Under the pieces are notes generated by a model. That model was given only the letters and a program-made list of their open reading frames with translations. It made no database searches and was not told the origin of the DNA. A DNA stretch of 64,000 nucleotides from Paracoccus isoporae (lineage in GTDB: Bacteria; Pseudomonadota; Alphaproteobacteria; Rhodobacterales; Rhodobacteraceae), in contig NZ_FNAH01000003.1 in the NCBI RefSeq assembly GCF_900101865.1, forward strand, positions 273,521 through 337,520, in the 5' to 3' direction. Position numbers and translations under genes: made by a program. Shown here piece by piece: positions 17,151 to 26,256 of this stretch (position 1 is the stretch's first letter; every line of letters starts with the position of its first letter).

Positions 17151-18218
17151 TCAGGCCGGCAGCAATTGCAGCGAGTCCGGTGTCCAGTTCAGGGCGACCG
17201 TGTCTCCGGGAGCCAGGCTTTCATCCGCATGGGGTGCCGAGACCTGCGCGACGAAGCTGTGCGGGGCGCAATCGATGATGTAGCGATAGGAATTTCCCAG
17301 GAAGAAGCGGTTCCTGATCCTGCCCGTCCAGTCAGCCGCACCCGGACCGTCACGGCTCAGCGAGATCTGCTCTGCGCGGATCCCGAGCGCGAGTTTCATT
17401 CCCGCGCCGATCCCGTCGGGCTGGCCGATGGCGATGCGGCGTCCCTGGCCGTCTTCGGCGACGAGACCGGCCTCCCCTGCCCTGACGGTGGTGTCGATGA
17501 TGTTCGTCTCGCCCATGAACTCGGCGATGAAGCGCGTCTTGGGCTGGCGATAGATCTCGTTGGCGGTCCCGAATTGCTGAAGCTTGCCGCCATCGAGCAC
17601 GGCGATGCGATCCGACAGGGCCAGGGCCTCGTCCTGGTCGTGGGTCACGAAGATCGTTGTGGTGCCGATCATGTCGTGCAGCCGGCGCAGCTCGAATTTC
17701 ATATGCTCGCGCAGCCGGCGATCGAGCGCCGAGAGGGGTTCGTCGAGCAGCATGACGGACGGCTCGAACACGAGCGCGCGCGCGATGGCGGTGCGCTGCT
17801 GCTGCCCGCCCGACAGTTCCGACGGGCGGCGCTTTGCGAATTTGGACAGTTCCACCAGTTCCAGCACCTCGTTCACGCGATGGGCGATCTCGTCGCGCGC
17901 CACGCCGCGCATCTTGAGCGGATAGCCGACATTTCCGGCGACGGTCATGTGCGGAAACAGCGCGTAGCTTTGGAACACCAGCCCGATCTCGCGTTTCTCG
18001 ATGGGCAGCGCCACCACGCTCTTGCCACCGATGCGCATGTCGCCGCCGCTTGGCGTGCCGAGCCCCGCCAGCATCTGCAGCAGCGTCGTCTTGCCGCTGC
18101 CCGACGGGCCCAGCAGGGTCACGAACTCGCCGTTGCGGATCGACATGTTCACGTCGTCGAGCGCAACGAAATCGCCATACCGCTTGCTGAGGCCCAGGAT
18201 TTCAACACCATCGCTCAT
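17151..18218 (-). CDS. ABC importer ATPase, PotA-like (spermidine/putrescine or iron type)
   Basis: A 355-residue ATPase. The ATG at 18218 begins MSDGVEILGLSKRYGDFVAL; the open frame runs much further upstream only as a shadow of the permease gene. Walker A GPSGSGKTT, Q-loop LVFQSYALFPHMTV, signature LSGGQQQRTAIARAL, Walker B VMLLDEPLSALD and the H-loop THDQDEAL are intact. The C-terminal TOBE domain (about residues 275-355) includes GIRAEQISLSRD. It energises the fused permease encoded just upstream. The ligand class is a polyamine or a similar small cation, judged by family only. Confidence 0.9.
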   Translation of the reverse strand: MSDGVEILGLSKRYGDFVALDDVNMSIRNGEFVTLLGPSGSGKTTLLQMLAGLGTPSGGDMRIGGKSVVALPIEKREIGLVFQSYALFPHMTVAGNVGYPLKMRGVARDEIAHRVNEVLELVELSKFAKRRPSELSGGQQQRTAIARALVFEPSVMLLDEPLSALDRRLREHMKFELRRLHDMIGTTTIFVTHDQDEALALSDRIAVLDGGKLQQFGTANEIYRQPKTRFIAEFMGETNIIDTTVRAGEAGLVAEDGQGRRIAIGQPDGIGAGMKLALGIRAEQISLSRDGPGAADWTGRIRNRFFLGNSYRYIIDCAPHSFVAQVSAPHADESLAPGDTVALNWTPDSLQLLPA

Positions 18219-18241
18219 CGCAATATCTCTTTCTCTCTGTG

Positions 18242-19975
18242 TTACTGCTGCGCCAGGCGACGCGCCTGAAGCTGCTGCGCGAAATTCGCCAGCACGCCGA
18301 ACAGGACCACGACCAGGATCATGATCGAGGCGACGACGGTGATCATCGGGCTGGTCGCCTCGCGCATCTGGAGCCACATATAGACCGGCAGGGTCTGGTA
18401 GCGGCCGCCCATGAAGAGCGGGATCAGCAGGTTGTCGAAGGCGTTCAGGAAGCTGAACAGCGAGGCGACGATCAGGCTGGGCCAGACGAGGGGGATCACC
18501 ACATCGACGAAGCCGCGCACCGGGCCGGCGCCGCAGGCGCGCGCGGCATATTCGATATCGACCTTGAGCGAGCGGAACACGGCGGTCATCACCAGCAGGA
18601 CCAGGGCCGTCGCCGTCACCCCCTGCCCGGCGACGATGGCCGCCGCGGTGCCCGAGACGCCGAAGGCGGATGCGGCGATGTAATAGGCGATGGCCGGCAC
18701 GATCTCGGGCAGGATCAGCGGCACCAGGGCCAGCGAGATGATGAGCGATTTTCCGGGGAAGCGTCCGCGCACGATGCCGTAGGCCGCGACCGAGCCGATC
18801 AGCACCGATACGATCATGGTGACCACCCCGAACTGGACGCTTTGCCGCAGCGCGCGGACCCACGGCTCCTGCTGGAAGAACAGAGCGTACGCCTCGCCGT
18901 TGAGCTGGGTGGGCGGCCAGGACAGGTAATCTGGGTCGCCGAAGGAGAGGATGACGATCAGGGCCTCTGGGACGATCAAGAAGACCACCACGGCGAGGGC
19001 GACGGCGATGCGCAATCCGGCGCTGGCGGAGGCCGGGACGCGGTCGAGCCATGCCAGGACCGGCGCGGTCAGCCGCTCCATGATCGCGCCCAGGGGCGCA
19101 AGGAGGCGCGACAGCAGGCGGGCGATGCGGGAGGGCTTGTCGCCGCGCCCTTCCCCCGACACGTCGCCGAACTGGCCGCCCCGCACGAGACCGTAGATCG
19201 GAACGGCCAGAAGGATCAGGAAGATCAGCGACATGGCCGAGGCGAAATTCCAGTCGAGCGAGACCGTCGCGATCAGCACGATGATCTGGCCGAACATCAG
19301 GTTGCCGACGCCGCCGAGAAGCTGCGGGATCACGAAGGCACCCAGCGCCATCACGAAGGTCAGCAGCCCGCCCAGCACGATGCCGGGCATGCTGAGCGGA
19401 AAGAACACGGTGAAGAAGGCGCGCAGATTGCCGGCGCCGAGGCTTTTCGCCGTCACCATCAGATCCGAATCGATCCGGCCCATGATCGTGTAGATCGCCA
19501 GGACCGCGGGCGGCATGAGGATATGGACAAGCCCGATCACCGTTCCGATGGTCGAGTGGCCCAGCAGATAGGGTTCATCCAGGATCCCGGTCGCGACGAG
19601 CGCGCCATTGACCGGCCCTTCGAGCCCCAGCACCACCGACCAGGCATAGGTCCGCACCAGAACCGAGGTGAAGAAGGGCAGCAGCACGCAGATCAGCAGG
19701 ACGGTCCGCCGCCAGCCCTGCGCCAGATGAATCGTCAGCGCCACCGGATAGGCGAGGGCGAGAATCAGCAGATCGACCAGCAGCGCGATCTCGATCGTGT
19801 TCCAGATCGAGGTCAGATAGGCGGGCTGGCTGAAGACGTTGCGGATTTCGCGCAGGGTGAACTCCCCAGCGGGCGTCTGGAACGCGTTCAGAAGAAAATA
19901 GACGATCGGCAGAAGCGAGGCGATCGAGATGAATATGACGAGGGGAATGACGGGAAGAAGGCCGCGGAAATTCAT
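18242..19975 (-). CDS. Fused ABC permease (PotB-PotC-like domains in one protein)
   Basis: A 577-residue membrane protein with two complete permease domains. The first (about residues 1-270) has FFTSVLVRTYAW and the EAA loop AKSLGAGNLRAFFTVFFPLS. A charged linker (about 275-300) follows. The second domain (about 305-575) has LSFGDPDYLSWPP and the EAA loop ARACGAGPVRGFVDVVIPL. PotB and PotC are usually separate. Fused forms are known in iron (FbpB/SfuB) transporters, so the ligand may be iron or a polyamine. The ATG at 19975 (MNFRGLLPVIPLV) is preferred; an in-frame GTG at 19993 is an alternative. Confidence 0.88.
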   Translation of the reverse strand: MNFRGLLPVIPLVIFISIASLLPIVYFLLNAFQTPAGEFTLREIRNVFSQPAYLTSIWNTIEIALLVDLLILALAYPVALTIHLAQGWRRTVLLICVLLPFFTSVLVRTYAWSVVLGLEGPVNGALVATGILDEPYLLGHSTIGTVIGLVHILMPPAVLAIYTIMGRIDSDLMVTAKSLGAGNLRAFFTVFFPLSMPGIVLGGLLTFVMALGAFVIPQLLGGVGNLMFGQIIVLIATVSLDWNFASAMSLIFLILLAVPIYGLVRGGQFGDVSGEGRGDKPSRIARLLSRLLAPLGAIMERLTAPVLAWLDRVPASASAGLRIAVALAVVVFLIVPEALIVILSFGDPDYLSWPPTQLNGEAYALFFQQEPWVRALRQSVQFGVVTMIVSVLIGSVAAYGIVRGRFPGKSLIISLALVPLILPEIVPAIAYYIAASAFGVSGTAAAIVAGQGVTATALVLLVMTAVFRSLKVDIEYAARACGAGPVRGFVDVVIPLVWPSLIVASLFSFLNAFDNLLIPLFMGGRYQTLPVYMWLQMREATSPMITVVASIMILVVVLFGVLANFAQQLQARRLAQQ

Positions 19976-20044
19976 CTGACATCCGGAGTTCACGTGTGAA
20001 TTTGCGGCATGGGGCGGGATGCCGCCCCATGCGGGAGGCAGGCG

Positions 20045-21178
20045 TCAGAGACCGATCCGCCAAGCGGTGAAGGCAGCGATCACGCCGTCCAGATTGGTCT
20101 TGCCGGTGTCCGGGTCGATGTCGTTATACCAGGGATCGTCCAGGAAGAAGAATGCGTCATCGGCATATTCGGACGAAAACGGCAGGCTGCCCTGAAGCGC
20201 CGGGTCGACCTTTTCGATCACGCTGTCGATGGGCACGATCAGCCCGCCCTTCGTGGCTTCGGCGTAAGCGGCCTGGATCTCGGGCTGTTTCCACCAGGTC
20301 AAGAAGATCTGGGCGTTGTCCTGGTTGGCGCCGTTGGCCAGCACCGCGTCACGGGTGCGGTCAACCGCGGTCTGCAACCCCTCGATGGCCATATGGATCG
20401 GCTGACCGGCATCGAGGGCGCGGAACACGGACGGGCCGAACGCCCAGTCCATCACAACGTCACCGGCGACAAGCGCCTCGATCCCCTTGGGCGAGGCTTC
20501 CCACAGCACGAGATTGTCACGGATGGTCGACAGTTTTTCCAGCGCCCGGTCCACATCCAGCGGATAGAGCGCGTCGGGCGAGACGCCGTCCGCGATCAGC
20601 GCGTACTGGACATTCGCCAGGATCCCCGCGCCGCCCGCGGACATGCCGCGATTGCCCGGATATTTCTCCAGATCGAAGAAATCCGCCCAGGAGGTCGGGG
20701 GATTATCCGCGAGCGCGTCGCCATAAAGCAGCCACAGCCCCTCGGACGGGCCGGCCGCCCAGTTCGCGCCCAGAAGATCCGCGTCCTGGTAGGCGGCCAC
20801 CACCTCGGGTGCCCAGCGGGACGTGTCGAGCGGCGCGAACATGCCGTCCTGATCTACCGCCTGGAAATGATCGACAAGCATGCCGAGCGCCACGTCCCAT
20901 TCGGCATTGCCGGTGCGTTGCTGAAGAACCAGCTTCGGTCCGTAATCTGCATCCCCGACCTCGACCCCGACGACGCTGATCCCGGTGTCTTCGGTGAATT
21001 GCGGCAGGAGCGATTCCACCGCGGCGCCGTCGATGCCGCCCCAATGCGCGACGACGACCTCGCCCTCGCCCTTCAACTCCTGCGCAGCGGCGGTTCCGGC
21101 CGCGCTCAGCGCGATGCCTGCGGCGCCCAACAAGCCAAATGCGCGCCGGCTCATCCCGGCTTTCGCTTTCAGTTCCAT
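20045..21178 (-). CDS. Periplasmic solute-binding protein, PotD-like, Tat-type signal
   Basis: A 377-residue protein. The ATG at 21178 follows GGGAGGGAAG. The N-terminus holds SRRAFGLLGAAGIALSAAG, a twin-arginine-type signal, with cleavage expected after AAAQ. The mature part has the PotD/AfuA-type pattern VVVAHWGGIDGAAVESLLPQ, followed by WDVALGMLVDHFQAVDQDG and a long conserved C-terminal DPWYNDIDPDTGK. It feeds the fused permease and PotA-like ATPase encoded downstream. Ligand unknown. Confidence 0.88.
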   Translation of the reverse strand: MELKAKAGMSRRAFGLLGAAGIALSAAGTAAAQELKGEGEVVVAHWGGIDGAAVESLLPQFTEDTGISVVGVEVGDADYGPKLVLQQRTGNAEWDVALGMLVDHFQAVDQDGMFAPLDTSRWAPEVVAAYQDADLLGANWAAGPSEGLWLLYGDALADNPPTSWADFFDLEKYPGNRGMSAGGAGILANVQYALIADGVSPDALYPLDVDRALEKLSTIRDNLVLWEASPKGIEALVAGDVVMDWAFGPSVFRALDAGQPIHMAIEGLQTAVDRTRDAVLANGANQDNAQIFLTWWKQPEIQAAYAEATKGGLIVPIDSVIEKVDPALQGSLPFSSEYADDAFFFLDDPWYNDIDPDTGKTNLDGVIAAFTAWRIGL

Positions 21179-21534
21179 CAATCTTCCCTCCCGTTTCTTG
21201 CGCCGTCATGCGGGCCATCTGCCCCGGCGCGACATGCACCAAGCTGGAATAGCACAGATAGAAACAGTATCAAACATTTTCTGTCTTTTTTGTTCTTTTA
21301 TGTGAATTTGGCAGCGTGTTCTTGCCGAGATCGTGTGGCGAACAGGCGTGCAGCCCTGTCCATGATGCGGGGACGGTTCAGCAAAACCGGCGTGTTTTCA
21401 GCCAGGCGGGTCAGGGGAGCGCGGCCGAATCGCGCCCGGCGCCGACCGCTCGCGCCGGTCATTGCGGCGCAGACACAGACGCGCAAGCCCGAACATGATC
21501 GCGGGTCGGATGGGTCCGGGTGCCCGCCCTCTCG
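21179..21534. other. Intergenic region with AT-rich promoter-like patch
   Basis: These 356 bases lie between the binding-protein start and the stop of the DUF2270 gene. The stretch at about 21240-21310 is strongly AT-rich (several T runs) and probably holds the promoter of the PotD-like operon. The rest is GC-rich; a small frame at 21298-21486 minus has no recognisable features. No terminator could be assigned. Confidence 0.4.
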
Positions 21535-22242
21535 TCACATGGCAATGAGGCTCTGATCGCGCCGCCGCACGCGGCGTTCCATCAGGTAGGTCACCAGCGC
21601 GAGCATGATCCAGAAGGCATGAAAGGCGGCGCCCGCGGCGATCACCAGCTGACCGGAGACCGGACCGATCCTGGCATGGGCGAAGGCGTCCGCCATCGAG
21701 GTGGCCGGGGTCGGGTGAATGAAGATTTTGCCGAAATAGGTCAGCGCCTGCATCATGAAGACCCAGATGTAATTCTTGCGCAGACGGCGCCCCACCGCCC
21801 GCACATAGCTGATATGAAAGCGCGGCGCGTCGTAATCATCGGCCAGGAGCGCGTTCCAGCGGCCATCCATGCCGCCATGCTGTCCGCGCAGCATCGGCGC
21901 GTAGAAATCCGTCTCGAGCAGCCGTGCCCGCGCGCGCCAGACGTTGAAATAGCGATAGCGCCGCGCTTCGAGCAGCAGAAACACCGCGACCAGCGGTCCG
22001 ACGAGGATCAGCGGCAGCGGCGAGGCACTGGCCGATCCGAACACCGCGGTCAGGGACACGCCGGTCAGCACCACGGTCCAGTTCGTCGTGGTGTCGAGGC
22101 GGCTGCGCCACATCGTGCTGCGATAGACCTCGCCACGATAGAGATGCGCAATCGCGCCCATCTCGGCCGCGCTGAACTGCTGCAGATGCGGGTTTTCCGG
22201 GAGGCAGTCGCCGTGAATGCCTCGGGAGGACATGGTGTTCAT
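21535..22242 (-). CDS. DUF2270 family predicted membrane protein
   Basis: A 235-residue protein. The conserved opening LYRGEVYRSTMWRSRLDTTT is followed by two hydrophobic helices (about residues 55-95, WTVVLTGVSLTAVF and LILVGPLVAVFLLLE). A soluble segment (RRYRYFNVWRARARLLETDF) comes next, and a third hydrophobic region near residues 200-222. This matches DUF2270, whose role is unknown. It starts 54 bases after the SDR stop, so it is probably the last gene of the transporter/kinase operon. An ATG three codons later is an equally possible start. Confidence 0.75.
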   Translation of the reverse strand: MNTMSSRGIHGDCLPENPHLQQFSAAEMGAIAHLYRGEVYRSTMWRSRLDTTTNWTVVLTGVSLTAVFGSASASPLPLILVGPLVAVFLLLEARRYRYFNVWRARARLLETDFYAPMLRGQHGGMDGRWNALLADDYDAPRFHISYVRAVGRRLRKNYIWVFMMQALTYFGKIFIHPTPATSMADAFAHARIGPVSGQLVIAAGAAFHAFWIMLALVTYLMERRVRRRDQSLIAM

Positions 22243-22296
22243 GGTCGTCTCGGGCCGGTCGGCGGCGCGCAGGGTCCACGCGCCGCGCGCCGGGGA

Positions 22297-23058
22297 TCAG
22301 GTCATGTAGACGCCGCCGGTGACGTTCACGCCCTGCCCGGTCATGAAGCGGGCCCCGTCCGAGGCGAGGAAGACCACCACATCCGCCACGTCTTCGGGGG
22401 TTTCCAGCCGCCCGAGCGGGGTCTGGTCGATATAGGATTGCAGCACCTTCTCGGGCGTGGTGCCCAGAAGCTGGGCCTCCCATTCGATTTCGCGGTCCTG
22501 CATCGGCGTGCGCACGAAGCCGGGACAGACCGCGTTGACGCGGATGCCGTCCTTCGCATGTTCGCGCGCGAGCGCCTGCGTCCAGCCGATCACCGCGAAT
22601 TTCGAGGCGGAGTAATGGGCCAGCAGGGGCGCACCGACCTTCGCCGCCAGGGAGGCGGTGTTGACGATCACCCCCTTGAGGCCGCGATCCAGGAAATGCC
22701 GCACCGCAACCTGGTTGGTCAGGAACACGCCCTTGGCATTGATGTCGAAATTGAAGTCCCAGTCGGCCTCGGACAGATCCAGCGCGGGTTTCATGGACGA
22801 GACGCCGGCATTGGCATGGACCGTGTCGATGCCGCCGAATTCCTTTCCGCCCGCGTCGAAGGCTGCCTGGATGCTGGCCTTGTCACGCACATCCACGCCG
22901 AAGGGCAGCACGTTGCCGCCGAGTTCCGCGGCGCGCTGGCGGCAGAGGGTTTCGTCCAGATCGGTCAGGACGAGATTATAACCGTTGGCTGCGAAGGCGC
23001 GCGCGGAGGCGAGGCCGATTCCGTTGGCTGCCCCGGTGATAAGGATTGTTTTGGTCAT
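22297..23058 (-). CDS. Short-chain dehydrogenase/reductase
   Basis: A 253-residue classical SDR. The ATG at 23058 follows AAGGGGGC; upstream in-frame sequence would add 16 unsupported residues. The cofactor motif TGAANGIG (residues 8-15) is present, with Asp36 at the end of beta-2, which favours NAD over NADP. NAG is near residue 87, the catalytic Ser is in NTASLAAK, and YSASK holds the catalytic Tyr/Lys. It probably oxidises a sugar or polyol to a keto-sugar that the FGGY kinase of the same operon would phosphorylate. Substrate unknown. It is 139 bases downstream of the DeoR gene, with short repeats in the gap. Confidence 0.88.
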   Translation of the reverse strand: MTKTILITGAANGIGLASARAFAANGYNLVLTDLDETLCRQRAAELGGNVLPFGVDVRDKASIQAAFDAGGKEFGGIDTVHANAGVSSMKPALDLSEADWDFNFDINAKGVFLTNQVAVRHFLDRGLKGVIVNTASLAAKVGAPLLAHYSASKFAVIGWTQALAREHAKDGIRVNAVCPGFVRTPMQDREIEWEAQLLGTTPEKVLQSYIDQTPLGRLETPEDVADVVVFLASDGARFMTGQGVNVTGGVYMT

Positions 23059-23072
23059 ATATGCCCCCTTGT

Positions 23073-23090
23073 TTCGCACATATTCGCACA
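23073..23090. repeat. Tandem TTCGCACA repeats upstream of the SDR gene
   Basis: TTCGCACA occurs at 23073-23080 and again at 23083-23090, exactly one helical turn apart. The second copy is followed by AAATAT. The CGCACAAAA element resembles the CGCACAAAT and CGCAAAT elements at 32113-32255. It may be a binding site for the DeoR regulator encoded next door. Confidence 0.4.
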
Positions 23091-23197
23091 AAATATATCG
23101 GGACACAACGCCAGAGACGCAGAAATGTTGTTATTTGGTGGAGTTCTCAGGACGTTATCTTTTGCGCGGCACGGAGCCGCGCCAACCATGGCCCCGA

Positions 23198-23998
23198 TCA
23201 GGGCCGGGTGACGACGATCTCCGTTCCGGCCGCCTCAAGCCGTGTCTTCAGCGGACCCGGAGGCTCGGCATCGGTGACGAGAACGTCGATCACGTCGAAG
23301 CCGGTGACCCGCACCGCGGAGACCGCGCCGAATTTCGAGCTGTCGGCCAGCAGGATCCGCCGTGACGAGCGCTGGATGAGCGCCTTCTTGATCTCCGCAT
23401 CCTCGATCGAGTAATCGAAGCTGCCGTCCAGGGTGATCCCCGCGACGCCCAGAAACACCGCATCGAAATGGAAGTTTTGCAGATAGGCTATGGTCTGCGC
23501 GCCGCTGATGGACGGCTCCGGTCCGCCGAGCTTGCCGGGCGGCACGAAGATGGTCATCTGGCGTTCGGCCAGATCCTGCTGGACGCGAAGCGAGGTTGAC
23601 ACGACCCGCACGGAGACGTCGTCGATCAGCGCCGTCAGCTCCTGCATGGTGGTCCCGATATCCAGCGCAATCGTCATATGCGGCTCGATATAGCGCCGGG
23701 CGGTCCGGGCGATCTTCTGCTTTTCCTCGCGGTGCACGCTGGCGCGGCTGGCCGCGCTCGGCTCGTGACGTTCCAGCGGACGTTCCTGGAAGATCTCCGG
23801 CAGATGCGCGCCGCCATGCGTCCGCACGAGCAGATTGTCCTCGGCCAGCAATTCCAGATCGCGGCGCACCGTCATGTCGGAGACGCGCAACTGTTCCGCG
23901 ATGTCCACGATGGTCACATGGCCGTTGCGCTCAAGCGCGGACATGATCTCCTTGCGCCTGAGCGTCGCCGGGAGTTTTCTGCCGTCATTCACGTTCAT
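23198..23998 (-). CDS. DeoR/GlpR-family regulator
   Basis: A 266-residue protein. The N-terminal winged helix carries the DeoR pattern (RRKEIMSALERNGHVTIVDI, then LRVSDMTVRRDLELL and THGGAHL). The DeoRC sensor domain (about residues 85-255) has IALDIGTTMQEL, FLGVAGITLDGSFDYSIED and ILLADSSKFG, the sugar-phosphate-binding lid and isomerase-like fold. Members repress sugar operons and respond to a sugar phosphate, which the adjacent kinase could make. It lies between the HAD gene and the SDR gene in the same direction. Confidence 0.9.
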   Translation of the reverse strand: MNVNDGRKLPATLRRKEIMSALERNGHVTIVDIAEQLRVSDMTVRRDLELLAEDNLLVRTHGGAHLPEIFQERPLERHEPSAASRASVHREEKQKIARTARRYIEPHMTIALDIGTTMQELTALIDDVSVRVVSTSLRVQQDLAERQMTIFVPPGKLGGPEPSISGAQTIAYLQNFHFDAVFLGVAGITLDGSFDYSIEDAEIKKALIQRSSRRILLADSSKFGAVSAVRVTGFDVIDVLVTDAEPPGPLKTRLEAAGTEIVVTRP

Positions 23999-24080
23999 CT
24001 CGGTAACCGCTCACGCCTCCAATGCAATCAAACTCTGACACTCTGCGACAGAAAGCAACCAGATCGTCGATAAGAGAATC

Positions 24081-24731
24081 CTAGCCGACAGACCCGCGTC
24101 GTTCAGGCGCGGCTGTGATGAGACCGGGCAGCGCGGCGAGGGACGCGATGCAGATATCGGCCTGCGGCAGCTCCGCCCCTAATGCGACCACGCGCATCCC
24201 GGCGCGCCGCGCGCTTTCGGCCCCGGTCGCGCTGTCCTCCACCGCCATCGTGGCCTGCGGGGCGAGGTTCATCAGCCGCATCGCGCGCAGATAGGGTTCG
24301 GGATCGGGCTTTCCGTTCGCCACGTCGTCGAGGCTGACCGACATCGACAGGATCCCGGAGAGCCTGAGCGCCCGCAGGTTGGTATCGACAATCAGGCGGT
24401 TCGAGTTCGAGGCCGCGCCTTGCGGGATGCCCATGTCAGCCAATTGCCGCACCGTCTCGACGGCATGGGCGATGGGCGCGAGATCATGGGCATTGGCGCT
24501 GTAATACGCATTCAGTTGCGCAAGCCACCGCTCGAATGCCAGCTCAGCGGGAAACCGATCCGCAAGCGCGCGCCAGACATTCTGCACATTCACGCCGACG
24601 AAGTGATCCGGCGGCAGGTCCGAAATTTCCACGCCGTGATGCGCGCAGACATGGTGGAGCGCGCGGAGATGGAGCGGCTCGCTGTCCACCAGCGTGCCGT
24701 CGATGTCCCAGATCACGGCCGAAATGCTCAT
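24081..24731 (-). CDS. HAD-superfamily phosphatase/mutase (beta-PGM/GPH-like)
   Basis: A 216-residue HAD protein. Motif I is DIDGTLVDSE (nucleophile Asp9), motif II AASNSNR, motif III NGKPDPEPYL with the lysine, and motif IV VEDSATG. A small helical cap lies between residues 15 and 85. It probably dephosphorylates a sugar phosphate or rescues the cell from a dead-end one. Its start overlaps the kinase stop (ATGA), so the two are likely co-translated. HAD genes accompany polyol ABC/kinase operons in related bacteria, which fits this context. Confidence 0.87.
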   Translation of the reverse strand: MSISAVIWDIDGTLVDSEPLHLRALHHVCAHHGVEISDLPPDHFVGVNVQNVWRALADRFPAELAFERWLAQLNAYYSANAHDLAPIAHAVETVRQLADMGIPQGAASNSNRLIVDTNLRALRLSGILSMSVSLDDVANGKPDPEPYLRAMRLMNLAPQATMAVEDSATGAESARRAGMRVVALGAELPQADICIASLAALPGLITAAPERRGSVG

Positions 24732-26239
24732 GCCGCCCGCCCGCGCGCGGCAACCATGGCATCATAGGTGGCCCTGAAGCGCCGATAGCCGGAATCGTAG
24801 ATCGCGGCATTGGCCGGGTCCGGCGCAATCACGTCGCCCTGGCTGATGAAGTTCGACACGCCGGAGAAATCGTCGGTCAGCCCCGCCCCGACCGCCGCCA
24901 TATAGGCCGCGCCAAGACAGGAACCGGGGTGGCCGTGCAGAAGCTGCACGGGCTGCTGCAATACATCCGCGCAGATCTGCATCCAGAAGCGCGATCTGGC
25001 GCCGCCATCCGAGGCCAGGAACCTTGTCGAGGGGTGACCCATGTCGCGGAACACCTCGACATGATGGCGGAAGGCGTAGGCAAACCCCTCCAGCAAGGCA
25101 CGCCACATATGCCGCAGATCGTGGTTGAGGCTCAGCCCGTGAATGACGCCGCGCGCCTGCGCATCGTGGATCGGGGTCTTCTCACCCAGGAAATAGGGGA
25201 TGATCTGCACCCCGTCCGCGCCCGCAGGTGTCTGCGCTGCGATCACGTCGAGATGCTGATGCAGCGAGATCCCGGCGGCGTCCGCCCGCGCCGCCTCGCC
25301 CTGCGCGAGATGCGCGACGAACCAGTTCAGCGCGGAGCCGCCCGAAGCCATGCAGCCATTGGGCATGAACATGCCCGGCACGAGGTGATAATCGAGGAAC
25401 ATGCGCGCGTCCGGCTGCGGTTTGTCGCTGGCCACCAGAACATCCGCCGCGCCGCCGAATTTCAGCAGGATGTCGCCGGGCCGCGTGACGCCGGCCGCAT
25501 AGCCCGACGCGATATGGTCGGCCGCGCCGCCGATCACGGCAATCCCCTCGGGCAGGCCGGTCGCGGCGGCGGCCGCCGCGCTGACATGGCCCATGACCTC
25601 GTGGGAGGCGCGTTTGACCGGGATGGCGCTGCGCGGGATATGGGCGAGCGCGATCAGATCGTCATCCAGCTCATGGCTGGCGAGGTTGACGAAGCCTGCT
25701 TCGAGCGCCCAGTTCTGTTCGACCGCGCGTTCGCCGGTCAGCCGGTAATTGATGTAATCATACGACCCCATCACCGTGGCGATGCGCCCGAACACCTCGG
25801 GCTCGTGTTTTTCGATCCAGCGCAGCTTGGTCGCCAGAAGCTGCTGGTTGATGCCGTTGCCCGCGCGGGCCAGAAACTCGTCCTCGTCGATTTCCGCGGC
25901 GAGTTCGGCCACCTCGGCGCCCGAGCGCCCGTCGCTTTGCTGGATCGAGGGGCGCAGGACCTGGCCGGTCTCGTCCAGCAGGATCACGGCGGGCAGCATC
26001 CCGGCCACGCCGATCCCTTTCACTTCGCTGGCCTTCACCCCGCCCTGGTCCAGCAATTCGGGAATGATCTCGCAGCAATTGCGCCACCACTCTTCGGGGT
26101 TTTCCTCGGCCCAGCCCTGTTCGGGCGAGGACAGCGTGACGGGGCGCTGCGCCTGCGCCAACACCCGGTCGGGCAGCGCAATCAGGATGCCGATGGTCGA
26201 GGTGGTGCCGATATCAAGGCCAATTACGTAATCTGTCAT
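24728..26239 (-). CDS. FGGY-family carbohydrate kinase (xylulokinase-like)
   Basis: A 503-residue kinase. The ATG at 26239 is preferred over a TTG one codon upstream. The N-terminal phosphate-1 motif is GLDIGTTSTIG. GIGVAGMLPAVILLDETG and QQSDGRSG follow, then the signature-1-like block MGSYDYINYRLTGE. In the C-terminal half are GGAADHIASGYAAGV and the FGGY signature ASDGGARSRFWMQICADV. Length and order match xylulokinase/gluconokinase-type enzymes. It would phosphorylate the keto-sugar brought in by the ABC transporter or made by the SDR; the exact sugar is not readable. Confidence 0.9.
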   Translation of the reverse strand: MTDYVIGLDIGTTSTIGILIALPDRVLAQAQRPVTLSSPEQGWAEENPEEWWRNCCEIIPELLDQGGVKASEVKGIGVAGMLPAVILLDETGQVLRPSIQQSDGRSGAEVAELAAEIDEDEFLARAGNGINQQLLATKLRWIEKHEPEVFGRIATVMGSYDYINYRLTGERAVEQNWALEAGFVNLASHELDDDLIALAHIPRSAIPVKRASHEVMGHVSAAAAAATGLPEGIAVIGGAADHIASGYAAGVTRPGDILLKFGGAADVLVASDKPQPDARMFLDYHLVPGMFMPNGCMASGGSALNWFVAHLAQGEAARADAAGISLHQHLDVIAAQTPAGADGVQIIPYFLGEKTPIHDAQARGVIHGLSLNHDLRHMWRALLEGFAYAFRHHVEVFRDMGHPSTRFLASDGGARSRFWMQICADVLQQPVQLLHGHPGSCLGAAYMAAVGAGLTDDFSGVSNFISQGDVIAPDPANAAIYDSGYRRFRATYDAMVAARGRAA

Positions 26240-26256
26240 CAATGGATCGCTTTCCT

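Noticed and set aside
18239..19999. 586-residue plus-strand frame opposite the fused permease
   Set aside because: Composition is extremely rich in Asp, His, Gln and Arg, as expected for the complement of a hydrophobic membrane protein.
23164..23182. GCGCGGC-ACGGA-GCCGCGC hairpin after the DeoR gene, considered as a terminator
   Set aside because: No T run follows in the direction of transcription, and the SDR gene downstream is likely co-expressed; it could only be a weak pause or attenuation site.
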